DNA from: Buxus sempervirens
Taxonomy: Eukaryota; Streptophyta; Magnoliopsida; Buxales; Buxaceae
Length of the DNA: 64,000 nt
Assembly: GCA_947561395.2 (NCBI GenBank)
Contig: OX387191.1
Coordinates: 36,721,439-36,785,438, forward strand
Direction: 5' to 3'
In this document: one piece after another, positions 22,170-33,794 of the stretch
Layout: every line of letters begins with the position of its first letter
How positions within the stretch are numbered: the first letter of the stretch is position 1
The notes under the pieces: model-generated
What the model was told of the DNA's origin: nothing
What the model saw: the letters and a program-made list of their open reading frames with translations, nothing else
Database searches by the model: none
Translations under genes and position numbers: made by a program

Positions 22170-24276
22170 TGTAGACACCCCAAATTGCACAGTAAAAATG
22201 AAGAATAATTGGCAAAAATCATTATCTCCTTTGAAACCAGCACAGAATTTATGAAAACAAGCCTTTTCCTTGTATCCAACAACTCAAGTCGGATACAAGC
22301 ATACCTCTTCACATCCGACATAAGTTGTCGGATACAAGTAGACCTTAATGTATCCAGCAACATATGCCGGATACGTATAGATACACGTGTATCCGACCTG
22401 ATATGTCGGATACGTTATTTTTGCTCAAAATTAGGGTTTTCCGAGAGTTTTCACCTTTTACCATCATATCCTTCATTAAATGAGTGGAAATCTCGGAAAT
22501 AGCCTTAGGGTTAAGGTTGGTGGGCTCTAGACATTAGTTTGTGTCTACCATCACACCAACCCTAACCCTAGCCTTTGCCTATAAATAGGAGGCTCCTCCT
22601 CAAGCAAATGGCCAACAATTCTTGCCAAGAACTTTTGTCAAGAAGAACTCCGAGTGAAGAGGGAAACCGCTGCGGAACTGCTTCCAAAACCCAGGTAAGC
22701 CTCAAACCTATCTTTAATTTTCTGTTTTTACATTCTAGATCTAGATCTCTTCTTCTACCTTTCTGTAGAATAAGGCCTTGATGTGTGTATGAAAACCCTT
22801 TCCCGGCTCAAAGTATCTCAAGACTCCCCCTAGCCGTAAAACGTGACGGCGGGATCTAGGAGAAACGAGACTGGGGATTGATCCTAGTATTAGAACCTTT
22901 ATTTGAATAAGCCTTTTGAATCTGTGAAGACCGTTCTATATTCAAAGTACCCCAAGATTATCTTGAAGAACCGTGTTTAACGGGGAGAGAGAACTAAGGG
23001 AAACGATAATGGAACGGAACCCTAGTTTGTTTTAGAACCCTATTTTGATTGATATGAATGCATGCTATCTTTGCTATGTTGTTGGAATGATTTTTACACT
23101 TACACATACATAGCACGTGATTTTGGCGGGATAGGCTCATATTTCGGATTTATTGCATTTATTGTGATAAATCTGAAATAAATAGCCCCAAGCAATTCTG
23201 GAATATCTTTAAATGATTTTCAAAGGATTTTGATCTATCTTGCACGGATCACACACCTCTTATCACTGTTTTGAGTTATTTTTATTCAAAATGGCTTAAC
23301 TTGACAGCAACTGTACCCCAACTTCGGACACTCATAACTTCATCGTCCGGATGAATTTTGGAGTTATTCTAGAACCATGAGAAAGGTGAGGCTGTCTAGT
23401 TTATGCCTACCAAATTTCATGAATTTCTATCAGGCGGATTTTTGACACCTCTCTGTCGAAGTTGATAGGTCAGTTCTGATCTGAATACAGAACTTGTCAC
23501 TTCGACTGAGGGCCATGTGTTCGTTTTAAGTCCGATTTAAGTGATTCTTGTTTCTGAGTTTTCCTATGGAAGTATAGTTTTAAATACAGTTGGTTTCATA
23601 TTTTTTTGACTCCATTTGTGTCGTGAGCAACAGATTTACTCAGAGCTGTTCAACAGCACTTTTCTGGGTAAATCTGTGATCTTCGGGGCCTGTTCTGGAG
23701 ACTACCCAAGGCACATCCGAATGAATTTTTGTATGAGGCTAGTTTCGTCTAAAAGATGGCCATACAAACTTCACTCACACCGAATTTCATGGATTTATAT
23801 GGAGCCGATGTTTCTAGATAAGTTTCCAAACTTGCCCACTTATCACTTTTAACCATCTCCAGCAGCAGATTTTAAAGGAGCATAACTCCTAGGATTTCAT
23901 CCGGATTCAATCAGAATTTTGCCTGAGTCTCTTATTTACCATAATCTTTCAAATGGATTTGGTTTGATTCAATTTAAAATTGGATTTGAATGATTTCAAG
24001 ACAAATGGCATTATCTTTTATCGAATTTCCGGATTTGACTCAACTCGGTTTTGTGCAATCTTTGCTTTGATTTCCATTTATTGGTGATGTTCCAGAAATG
24101 ATATTGACATGAGATAGGATCTGGAATCCATTTGGATTTCTCATGTGAAGATATCACACATTGGCTTAATTCTTTTCCAATGTTTTTAATGATTTTTAGG
24201 AAGCTTTCTTATTTTTTTAGCATGAACAACACTTGGCAACCACCTTGTGTGGGTGAATGGGGGTGCCTAACACCTT
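22170..24276 (+). mobile_element. 3' LTR of element A (partial)
   Basis: Matches the 5' LTR from its first base and includes the palindrome array (22271-22415), a TATA box at 22580 and a donor-like CCAG/GTAAGC at 22695. It has a single copy of the 161-bp unit. The match to the 5' LTR stops at 'ggtgcctaacacctt' near 24276, where LINE sequence begins, so its last part is absent. Confidence 0.88.
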
Positions 24277-27200
24277 GAAGTGCATCTTGCCTTCCATATC
24301 TCCCAGAAAATAAAATGGGGGACCACTTGAGCTATCATGCTAAACTGAGTATTTTTACTTGAGCAATTAAACCAATAGCCAACACGGCAGCAGCATTATG
24401 AAGAGAGTGGTGCTGTAAACAAAACCAAGTTCCAAAAATTTTCCAAATCTCCTGAGCCATTTCACTATAGGCAAATAAATGATTAAAAGACTCTTGAGAA
24501 GGAGACGTACAACATTGACATTTAGAACATAAAGGAATACCATTTCTCTGAATCACATCATCTGTAGGGACAGCTCCTCGCATTACCTTTCAAAGGAAAA
24601 CAGAAATTTTTGAGGGAATGAAATTTTTCCAGCAGTTTGTAAATAAGAGAGATGGATCTTGTCTCGTTCTAATTTGTTGCCATGCCGAATTAACATTGCA
24701 AATACCATTTGGAGAAGCAGACCAAACCATACGATCCTCTTCATCATTAAAATCTAAATGAATAGATTCCAGGATATCATTTATATGAGGAGGAAGGTTA
24801 GGGGAAACTGCATGTTTATTCCACAAACCATTATTTGCAAAAGTTTCAAAAACTTTCAGCTCTAGATTGACAATTAGATTACTGTCAACATGTTCTTCCA
24901 ATATACCAAAAGGCGTCCAATTATCTTTCTAGAACCTAATGTGACCCTTTCCAAGAAGAAAACCCATGTTGTGAATAATGTGATCTTTGACTTGGATAAT
25001 GGCTTTCCAAACCTTAGAAGAAGAATGTCTGGACTCTGCATGTTGGAAAGGAACTCTTCTGCAATACTTGCTACACATAAATTTAGCCCAAACTCCTTGG
25101 TTTGTTAAAAGCCTCCATCCCATCTTGATGTGTAACCCAGCCATCACTTCATGAATTGCTCTTATCCCCAGACCTCCTTCATCCTTAGGAAGACATATAG
25201 ATTTCCAAGCCACCCAATGCTTCTTGAATCCAAACTCTGAACTTTCTCCCCAAAAGAAATTTGAGAAAATGGAGTCAATTCTTTTTATAACAGCCTTCGG
25301 CATAGGTATAGCAGCCATAGAGTGAATAGGAACACTAGAAAGGACACTTTGAATCAAGGTAACCTTAGCATCAGTTGAGAGGAATTTAGCCTTCCAGCCA
25401 CTAATTTTCTTCTGAATTTTAGCAATTAAATGCTCAAAAAGATTAGCTGAAGCATGCCCAACAAATAATGGAACTCCCAAATAGGTTGTCGGAAAAAAAA
25501 CTCTGATTATAACCAGTAGCACTAGCTAGTATTTCCAGCCTAGCATGGCTCAGATACTTAGGAGCAAAAAAGGAACTTTTGGAGCAATTAACCCTCTGAC
25601 CCGAAGCAGATTCATAAAGAGCAATAAATTCCAACAGATTTTTGATAATATTTTTTCCCGTTAGTAAAGATAAATATGTCATCTGCATAAAGGAGGTGAG
25701 AGATGGGAAAACCACTTCTACCAGAATTATAAGAACCAATCTGACCAGATGAGATAAGGTGATATAGACCTCTACTAAGCACCTCTTCAGCAATAATGAA
25801 CAACAGGGGTGAAAGAGGATCCCCTTGCCGCACACCTCTAGTGGATTTAAAGAAACCAAAAGGAGAGCCATTAATGAGAATGCTGAACCAACATTTCGAA
25901 ATGCAAGCTGAGACAAGAGAACACCATTTTGAGGAGAAGCCGAACCTTCTACAAACCTCAAACAGAAAACCCCAGTCCAATCTATCAAAAGCTTTAGCCA
26001 TATCTAGCTTGAGAACCAAATTACCACCCGCAGTTTTCCTGTTAATCTCTTGACAAAGCTCATGAGCCAAGGAGATACTGTCAAAAATAGAACGGCCTTT
26101 GACAAAAGTATTCTGCTCAGGAGAGATAATTCGTGGAAGAATAGGAGATAATCTTGAAGCAAGAATCTTTGCAATTATTTTGTAGGAAAAATTGCAAAGA
26201 CTAATTGGACGACATTTTGAGAAATTAACAAGACTACTGACCTTAGGAATGAGAGCAATCAAAGAAGCAGTGAAAGATACTGGAAAAGAACTTCCATGAA
26301 AAAAATTCAGAAATAGCCCTGTAGAGATCCTCTTTAATGATTTCCCAGCAACATTGAAAGAACCATCCTGAAAACCCATCCGGACCTGGAGCACTGTCAG
26401 GACATAAAGAGAATACTGCCAATTTGATTTCTTCCATAGAAGGAGCAAAAGAGAGAGTCTCATTATCCTCATCATTTAACAAATGAGGAATAGAATCAAG
26501 ACAATCATTAGATCTTACCAACCCATCAGCTGAGAGGAGAGGAGAGAAGAAGTCCACAGCTTCATTACCAGAATTGCCCAAAAATTCTGCCAGCTCTCTA
26601 TTCTTTTGTCTTCGAACCTGAAGAGTAGCATGAAAAAACCTTGTATTTTAATCTCCTTCTTTAAGCCACTTCACTCTAGATTTTTGATAATATAAAGATT
26701 CATGTTGGGTAACACGATCAGCAAGCTCACTTTTAGCGACGCCTAAATTTCTCACCTGTTGCTCATTCACATTCTCCAAAACAGCTTCTTCTAAAGAGGA
26801 AACTTTTCCTTGTAACAGCTCCAGCCTCCGGTGGATATCCCCAAATATATTCCAATTCCAATCCTTTAAGACATTCTTCAGGTGCTTCAGTTTTTTGCCA
26901 AAAGTGTACAAATAAGACTTCTTAAAAGAAATATTCCAAGCATCCTTCACAACTTCTTGAAAAGAAGCATGCGAAGTCCACATTTTAAGGAATTTAAAAG
27001 AAGAATTAGAGTGAGAGAGCCCTTGAAAGATATTAAAAAACACAGGGTTATGATCAGAACAAACCCTTGGGAAGATGATGTATCTTTATAGATGAAAGAA
27101 GAGGGAGGCCAATATGATTTATGAAAAATCTGTCCAACCACGCCCATATTCGCCTACTGCCATGCTGTTCATTGCACCAGGTAAACTGATCTCCAGAATA

Positions 27201-27728
27201 TCCAGGGTCATGCAAACCACTTTGATGGATAAAATCTTGAAACTCTTGCATACTCCTGTTAACAAGTTGTTGCCCTCCTTTCTTTTCATGGAGAGCTGTA
27301 ATGAAATTAAAATCTCCTCCCACTATCCATTGCCGATCCACAATAGAAGAAAGATTGAGCAAATCTGTCCAAAGCTCTCTTCTTTCCATATGATCACACT
27401 TGGCATAAACAAAGGAAGCATAAAATGGATTAAAACTCATACCTGAAGTAGGAGAAATAAGGGATGAAATAGTTTGGGAAGAGACGCTAATAATATCCAC
27501 CTTAATGACATCTGACCATATCATCCATATTTCCCCCCCATATTCGTCATTGCTAACTGCATGATTCATACTTAGCATATTTACAATTCTCTGGCTATGA
27601 GAAAAGGATATCATAGGCTCATAGAGAGCAACACAACAAATATTGTTCTTTTTTACAATTTGCTTCAGCATAGATCAAGATTCTTTGTTACTAGCACCCC
27701 TTATATTCCATGATAAGATCGGAATCAT
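24277..27728 (-). pseudogene. LINE ORF2: endonuclease and reverse transcriptase (broken, 3'-truncated)
   Basis: ATG at 27728, reading 'MIPILSWNIRGASNKES' with a stop soon after. An AP-type endonuclease follows, with 'WIVGGDFNFITALHEKKGG' and 'RRIWAWLDRFFIN'. A frameshift lies between 27054 and about 27045, where 'DHNPVFFNIFQG' appears in a new frame. RT: 'PGPDGFSGWFFQCCWE', 'LIALIPKV', 'CRPISLCNFSYKIIAKILA', 'LDMAKAFDRLDW', 'GVRQGDPLSPLLFIIAEEVL' and the catalytic 'YADDIFIF' near 25690. After RT come 'TYLGVPLFVGHASANLFEHL', 'KKHWVAWKSICLPKDEGGLG' and a zf-RVT-like region ('VNSAWQQIRTR', 'CSKCQCCTSPSQESFNHLF'). The frame stops short at the junction with element A. Confidence 0.88.
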
Positions 27729-29307
27729 TGAGATAACTTTGTAGAGGAATGATCAGCCACTGATCTCACCTTAGATCTAGTAATAACACTAGAAGAAATA
27801 GAGGATTGTTTAATTTTTGCATGTGCCTATTGCTTAACAACATGATTCTCTTTAAAGTGCTTCAAGGATGAATCTAGGCGAGAAGACCATTTGCTGTAAT
27901 CATGTAAGATGCATGCTTTAATCTCCTCCTTAGACAAACTGAGATGCTTACCTTCTAAAGGAGTCTAAAGAGATAGACCCATAAGATTCAAAAAAAAATT
28001 TCCTGCAGATGCCGAAATTGATTTCTACTCATCAATAATTGCTGACAAGGAGAGTTGATCTTGAATAATTTTCTCTGAGGACTCGTATTGAACAGAGAAT
28101 TTTTTATTCCCTTTATCATTCACAACAACAAGATTTGCCTCCTTATTATGATTCATGTCTTCCTGCAGTTGGGAAGCATTAAAATTAAGAACCTCATTCT
28201 GCCCAGAATTAGAATCACCCACACATGTAAAATCAGCACAATCACCAACAACAATACTTTTTCCATGTTGATCAGAACTTGTAGCAATATTCTCTTGATT
28301 TCCTACATGCACTACTTTATCAACATTTGCAACATTGACAATATTCTGCTCAAGGTTTTTTGTAATATTTTCCGTACCATTATCATGATCATCTTCTTCA
28401 CGATCGATTATTCCAACATCCACAGTATCAACAAAATTTTCATTACCAATATCATGTTGGATCCTTTCAAAATATCCTTCCATTGAAGGGAAAACAAAAA
28501 ACATACCCTTCTGGACATATTTCAAATGAGAATCCTTTTTCTGAGATGCCTCCTTGGATTTGCATTGAGAAATTAGATGCCCTCTTAAACAACGTTGGCT
28601 GCAATATGAAGGAACATTTTCATATATAACCTGCTGCCATCTTCCATGATCTCCCCCCATACCAATCCAGATTTTATCTGGCTTTGCCCTTAATAAATCT
28701 AACAGGACACAAACTCATGCAAGACTTGGTGTGGTGATATTTCTAGTAGGAGGATCAATTGTAAGAGGCTTCCCAACTGCACCAGCAACAGAGAACAAAA
28801 ACGACTGTGGAAACAGATTTAAAGGAAGATGTGGAAGAGAGATCCACACTGGTGCTAACGAGGACTCCCTTTAAGGATCAAACTTGAAGGACCATTCAAA
28901 TAGCTTGAATGAAAACCCTTGGATGATATGAGTTTCCCTTGTCCAAGCTTTGATAAAATCTCTCTCATCAAAGAATCTAAGAAGAAGGTGCTTGGAATCA
29001 ATAATACCAACATGGTGATTACCTTGAAGACCCTAGAACTTTGCCATGTGCTTTCTAACAGCATCCACAGAAGGACGTCCATTCATAAATTTTGCAATCA
29101 GAGCATGCTTGAAAGGATCAATAGATTTGTTGATATCTGAATTTGAAAACACCACCGCAGGATGCCCTTCGTAATAAGAAACTGATTTTCTTTGTATTGC
29201 CGCATCTTCCACTTGTAAACCCAAAGGAAGAGATGAAACCACATGTGCATAAGAATGAAGTTGATCAGGGGGATAGAGGAAGAACCCCCTTGGAGATTAA
29301 CAGCCAT
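27725..29307 (-). pseudogene. LINE ORF1: RNA-binding protein with DUF4283-like domain and CCHC knuckle
   Basis: The start is taken at 'MAVNLQGGSSSIPLINF' (29307). The DUF4283-like part is seen as 'NKSIDPFKHALIAKFMNGRP' (about 29060-29140) and then 'LLLRFFDERDFIKAWTRETH' in another frame, so at least one frameshift separates them. The CCHC knuckle is 'CSQRCLRGHLISQC' near 28600. An acidic, Asn/Asp-rich tail follows. There are in-frame stops at 28025-28027, at about 27967 and at about 27828. The reading frame ends TGA at 27725-27727, overlapping the ORF2 start as ATGA. Known ORF1 proteins bind the LINE RNA in the cytoplasm. Confidence 0.8.
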
Positions 29308-29421
29308 GAACGTATGAAAAACACAAAACCCTAGGCACAAATTTTAGGCACGAATCCCAATGTCTTTTGCTTCTTTGGTTGAGATTTAAATAGTAGGAAA
29401 TCACATCTTGTTCTTCACCCT

Positions 29422-29473
29422 GGATTTCTTTATTTTGTATTTTTTATACATATGTATTATGGGATGTCTTAGA
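29422..29473 (+). mobile_element. Continuation of the B LTR beyond the LINE
   Basis: 'ggatttctttattttgtatt' and 'catatgtattatgggatgt' match, on the opposite strand, the E LTR just beyond the point where the left B piece stops ('ggatttctttattttagatt', 'cacatgtgtattatg'). This shows that the LINE sits inside the B LTR. The remaining LTR sequence is not found in the window. Confidence 0.7.
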
Positions 29474-29800
29474 ACCCTCACCCAACAATCTCCTGGTAGC
29501 AGTCAACTCAGGATCTGTCAACTGACTCACCCTGATCCTCTGAATCAAATCAGGCTCTACCTAAACTCTAGCCACACGGATAACTCCATCCTGGGGTAAA
29601 CTGAACTCTCCCTGCCAGTCACGAACTACATCTACTAGGCTACACTTACTAACCATAAATGTGGCTAATGTGGTAACGGAAGTATCATCAGTGGCGCCCT
29701 TACGGCTCAAGGCGTCTGCGACTACATTCGACTTGCCTGGATGGTACTGCAGTGTAAACCTAAAATCTTTCAAAAGATCCATCCATCTCCTTTGCCTCAT
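29474..29800 (-). pseudogene. RNase H end of element D pol
   Basis: 'MRQRRWMDLLKDFRFTLQYH' and 'PGKSNVVADALSRKG' are the conserved C-terminal RNase H block of gypsy pol. It is followed by 'GVIRVARV' and, toward 29474, 'DLIQRI', which is the RNase H-integrase linker. Integrase itself is absent. Confidence 0.85.
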
Positions 29801-30116
29801 GTTGAGATCCTCTAGGAAAATATGTATCTCAAACTCTTATGATCTGAGAAGACTCGAACTCAAACCCGTATAAATAATGTCTCCATATCTTCAGAGCGAA
29901 GACTATAGCTGCCAACTCTAAGTCATGCGTGGGATAATTCTTCTCATGAGTTCTTAATAAACAAGAAGCATATGCCACTACTCGACCCTACTGCATCAAC
30001 ACATAGCCCAATCCAATCCTGGATGCATCACAATAAACCGCGAAAGGCTCATCCATGGATGGTACAATCAATATTGGGGTCGTGGTAAGTCTCTGCTTCA
30101 ACTACTAGAAACTCTG

Positions 30117-31160
30117 CTAACACTTGTCGTCCCACTTAAACAAAACTGCCTTCTTAGTTAAGTTGGACAACAGTATTGCTATCTTGGATAAACCCTTGAT
30201 AAATCGGCGATAATATCCGGCCATGCCAAGAAAACTATGGATCTCTGTCACTGTGGTAGGTCGAGGGCAATCTGCAACTGCCTGAACCTTGGCTGGGTCT
30301 ACTGAAATACCCTCGCCTGACATAACATGTCCAATGAAAGAGATCTGTCTCAGCCAAAATTGGCATTTACTAAACTTGGCATATAACCGATGGTCCCTCA
30401 AAGCACGGAGTACTATTCTTAGATGTCCAAAATTCTCCTCCTGGGTCCTAGAATAGACCAATATATCGTCGATGAATACCAGCACAAAATTATTCAAATA
30501 CTTGTGGAAGACTCAGTTCATGATATCCATGAAAACGGTTGGGGCATTAGTCAAACCAAACGGCATAACTAGAAACTCGTAATGCCCATATCGAGTTTGA
30601 AATGCTGTCTTCTCTATATCTTCCTCAGCCACTCTCAACTGATGGTAGCCTGATCTCAAATCAATCTTGGAAAACCAAGATGCGCCTCACAGCTGATCAA
30701 ACAAATCGTCGATCCTAGGCAAAGGATACTTGTTCTTAACCATAACTTGGTTAAGCTGCCTGTAATAAGTCGGCTGCTCTCGCTTACTAACTACAACTGT
30801 CCCCTTATGACAGTTGATGGTGACATAGTGTCGGAACAACCAGTCTATAGCCAGGATCATATCAAATCCACTAAAATCCAGCTCAATCAAATCCCCAGGC
30901 AACTCTATCCGACCCAACCTGATCATGCAGTCTCTATAAATAGTCTGGACCCTAGTGGTCTCCCCCAAGGGTGCGTGCACAGACAAAGAACAATCCAAAA
31001 TAGTGGGCAATAATCAAATATGATGTGCACATGAAGATGTAATGAAAGATCCAGATGCTCCAGAATCAAAAAGACAAACTGCAGATCTACCACAAATAAA
31101 GAGTATACCTCCCACAAGCTCTGGTGCCCCAAGCTCCTCCTCATGAGCCTCAACTGCAAA
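30117..31160 (-). pseudogene. Protease and reverse transcriptase of element D (broken)
   Basis: From right to left. The protease side is at about 30690-31160, with '[11 protein letters not shown]' and '[20 protein letters not shown]' (the 'D+ILGMDWL' block of gypsy proteases). The RT starts at '[15 protein letters not shown]'. The palm has '[20 protein letters not shown]' near 30470, followed by '[19 protein letters not shown]', '[16 protein letters not shown]' and '[20 protein letters not shown]'. The region is shorter than usual and has several breaks. Confidence 0.85.
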
Positions 31161-31928
31161 CGCTCTGGCTACCTGCCTTTGGTTTACTCTGGGTGCAACA
31201 CCTCATCCCTGAGGTCCTGACCTGCCCTACTATCTCTGCCCTACAGGTGCCTTTTGTGCCAGCAATGCCTAAGTCTGAGACGGCACACCCGATGGCTGTG
31301 ATCCCGTAGGAGGATGGGTCATCTATAATGTCTGATAAGTAGAAGGATAAGGACAGCTCGAGACATGATGCCCATGCTTGCCGCATCTAAAACATGCTCC
31401 ATAAGTGCAAAGCATGGTCCTGGAATATGGAACCTCATACACTGCTGGCATCTGGAAGGGCCTGGCCTTGAAGTCTGATCACCACTGAGTCTACTGCTCT
31501 GACCGTCATACCTAGGCTTCTTATCTGCATGAGCAAACTGCTTCGATGGAACCCTGGGTTGGCTCTGGTCTGGTCGCCTCTCACCAATCAGGTGCTCTGC
31601 TCTCTCAGCCCGACGTACCAACTCAGAATAGCTGGTGCACTCCACAACTGATACTCGGTCTCTAAGTGCTCATGTCTGTCTACCACAATAGCAATCATGT
31701 GCGGGGCAAACCGGGACAGCTCATTGAAACGTGCCTCATACTGTAAGACTGACATCCTCCTTGGGAGATATGCATGAACTCCCTCGCCTTCTGATAGTGG
31801 AAATTAGCAGTAAAGTAGCACTCATAGAAAAGCTCCCTGAATCCCTCCCAAGTGATCTGCTCATCTGGGTAATTTCTCCTCTGAAAGAGTAGGAGACTAC
31901 TCTACAGGTCCTCGATCTACAACAATTT

Positions 31929-33120
31929 TGATCTTAACAATATGGAAACATACACACAGAATTTATACGAGGAAACCTGAATCCAGATCCAGGAAAAACC
32001 TCGAGTCTATATGAGGCGACTAACCCTTAGAATCTCCACTATTAAATGAAAAGCAATTACAAAGGAAAACACACTTAACCTTTACAATTGAACTCACTCA
32101 ACAGCAATCCACAGCTCGAATCCACGAACTGTAACACAACTTGAATCCACAAGCTGCAATTCACGATCAATCCAGATCGTAACAATCACCTCAGAGCCCA
32201 CTGAGATGAACAGCAATCCACAGCTCGAATCCACGAACTGTAACACAACTTGAATCCACAAGCTGCAATTCACGATCAATCCAAATCGTTACAATCACCT
32301 CAGAGCCCACTGAGATGATCCAATGCAATAGGAATCCACTTATGCATCCATCAAGCTCGATCACCAATCCAGAAGATCATACGATCATGTGAAGTTCCGA
32401 AATGAAGAAGAATCCTCAAACTTCAATTCCAGGAGATCTCTCTCAGATCTCCCTCTCACTCGATCACCGACTCTCTAAAGATTAATTGATTGAATCTCGA
32501 ACACCTCAAGATCCAAATCGAATTGATCAAAATAAAAAGTCCTTTCAAAAAAAAATACAGCTCGTCTATTTAAAGAAGAAAAACTCAGATCGCATCGAGC
32601 GCTGGTGGCGTCGCCTTGCGATCGGGGTAGACGGTTGGAAGTGAACTCAAGTCCCGCTCAAATCCAAATTGACCCAGTTAAGGGCGCGCTGCCAGCGCGC
32701 TGCTAGCGGGAGGGAACGCGGCATGTGCACAACTGATTTTTAGATTCTTCAATCTTGCTCAGCGCTACCAGCAGCATGTCGGCGTCGTCTTACGACGCAG
32801 GTGCGCGTTCTTTACTTTCAAAGCAGTGCATGACTCATGCGCTGTCAGCGGCGTATCAGCGTCGCCTTACGACGCAGGTGCGCGCTCTTTATTTTCAATG
32901 CGCTATTTCACTTATGCGCTGCCAGTGGAGTGGTAGCGACGTTGTTCCTCGCAAGTGCCTTTACGAAATATTCTCTATTTAGAAGACCTTACATTTCCTT
33001 GAGCTACCAGCGAAGTGGTAGCTGTGTGGCAGCATCTCCTTCCTCTTTCCTAAATTCACAGAACTTACATTTTGATTCTGCACATCTTGAAGATTATTAG
33101 AAGATATAATTTGTCAAACA
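31929..33120 (-). mobile_element. LTR K: probable copia-type solo LTR inside gag of element D
   Basis: On the minus strand it starts TGTTTGACAAATTATATC. Its last part has the pattern seen at copia LTR ends: 'tttttcctggatctggattc', 'aggtttcctcgtataaattc', 'tgtgtgtatg'. It has no coding region and no neighbouring primer site or pol, hence solo. It contains a 109-bp tandem duplication (32101-32318) and about four degenerate copies of a 77-bp GC-rich unit (32760-33030, 'gtcgccttacgacgcaggtg'). I could not find a convincing target duplication, so the left edge is uncertain. Confidence 0.6.
32101..32318. repeat. 109-bp tandem duplication in LTR K
   Basis: Copies at 32101 and 32210 start 'acagcaatccacagctcgaa' and differ by only a few bases. 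Confidence 0.9.
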
Positions 33121-33781
33121 TTTGCCATATAAGGAGTGTGAGTTTTCACACTTACATCCTCCTCACAGATCTCCACCAATGACTGCTGCTCCCTCAAACA
33201 TGAAGGTCGCTAGTCTAACTCATCGTTCCATTGGGCATTCCATGCCAACAAATATCCATTCTATTTTCAACATCCACCTCTCAGCTTCTATGGGGTCTGC
33301 CTGACCTCCAAAAGGTGGGGGTCCCATCTTACGGAACCTCTCTAACTCACAAGAACCGAAGTCATCCTCATGGTTCCTTCTCAGGGCCCTCTTATCCCCT
33401 CTGTTCCTCTCAACTCTACCAATCAAATCAGTAATAGCCCCAATGGCTCTCCAAACATCGATCTGTGGAGCGGTAGCAAGTGGTGGTGGAGGTATAGGCT
33501 GCTCAACAAGTCTCGTAGCCCGGGGGTCTATAAATGGCTCCGCTGGTGAGGCAACGTCTGGCTCCGGCTCCTCAGCAGGCACCATCCTAGGGACGCAAGC
33601 GGGTCTACCTCTGCCTTTCGCTCTAGTATTCATGTTGAATATTCAACTGCAAGGAGACAAGAATTTAGTAAGGCAAAAGGATCTCTCATCCTAGAAAATT
33701 ATTTAAGGTGCTATCTAACGTAACACACATCCCCAAATTGACACCTAAGACTTACTACCTAGGGTTAGGATCCTATTTTTA

Positions 33782-33791
33782 TCTGATACCA
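33782..33791 (-). other. Primer binding site of element D
   Basis: Minus strand TGGTATCAGA, three bases from the LTR; complementary to the 3' end of initiator tRNA-Met. Confidence 0.8.
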
Positions 33792-33794
33792 TCT

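Larger units (their letters stand above)
7035..24276 (+). mobile_element. Element A: Tat/Ogre-like Ty3/gypsy LTR retrotransposon, nearly full length, broken
   Basis: Order of parts: 5' LTR 7035-9526; primer site at 9529; long leader with two repeat zones; gag; protease; G-patch-like motif; RT; RNase H; second RNase H; integrase; 3' noncoding region with an antisense ORF; polypurine tract; 3' LTR from 22170. Two RNase H domains before integrase and the TGGCGACTCTGCT primer site place it with the Tat/Ogre group. The coding part has several breaks, so I call it a fossil. A hand count over the first 365 bp of the two LTRs gave about 14 differences, suggesting an age of the order of one to a few million years. 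It lies inside the minus-strand LINE. The 3' LTR is incomplete at its right end. Confidence 0.9.
24277..29421 (-). mobile_element. L1-type LINE, right piece (5' part through RT and zinc-finger region)
   Basis: Minus-strand non-LTR retrotransposon with ORF1 (27725-29307) and ORF2 (24277-27728), split by element A; its 3' end is at 6749-7034. The 5' end is placed near 29421 because sequence of the B LTR resumes at 29422. The segment of ORF2 after the zf-RVT-like region, and part of the 3' UTR, are missing between the two pieces. Several frameshifts and stops mark it as dead. Confidence 0.88.
31319..33633 (-). pseudogene. gag of element D, interrupted by LTR K
   Basis: The N-terminal piece (about 33125-33633) has 'ASPAEPFIDPRATRLVEQPI', 'FRKMGPPPFGGQADPIEAER' and 'WMLKIEWIFVGMECP', the opening of a gypsy gag core. 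The C-terminal piece (31319 to about 31905) has an Arg-rich stretch 'RRAERAEHLIGERRPDQSQP' and a zinc-knuckle region near 31380-31460. In between, 'WEGFRELFYECYF' near 31850 continues the core. The copia-like LTR occupies about 31929-33120. The region is broken. Confidence 0.8.
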
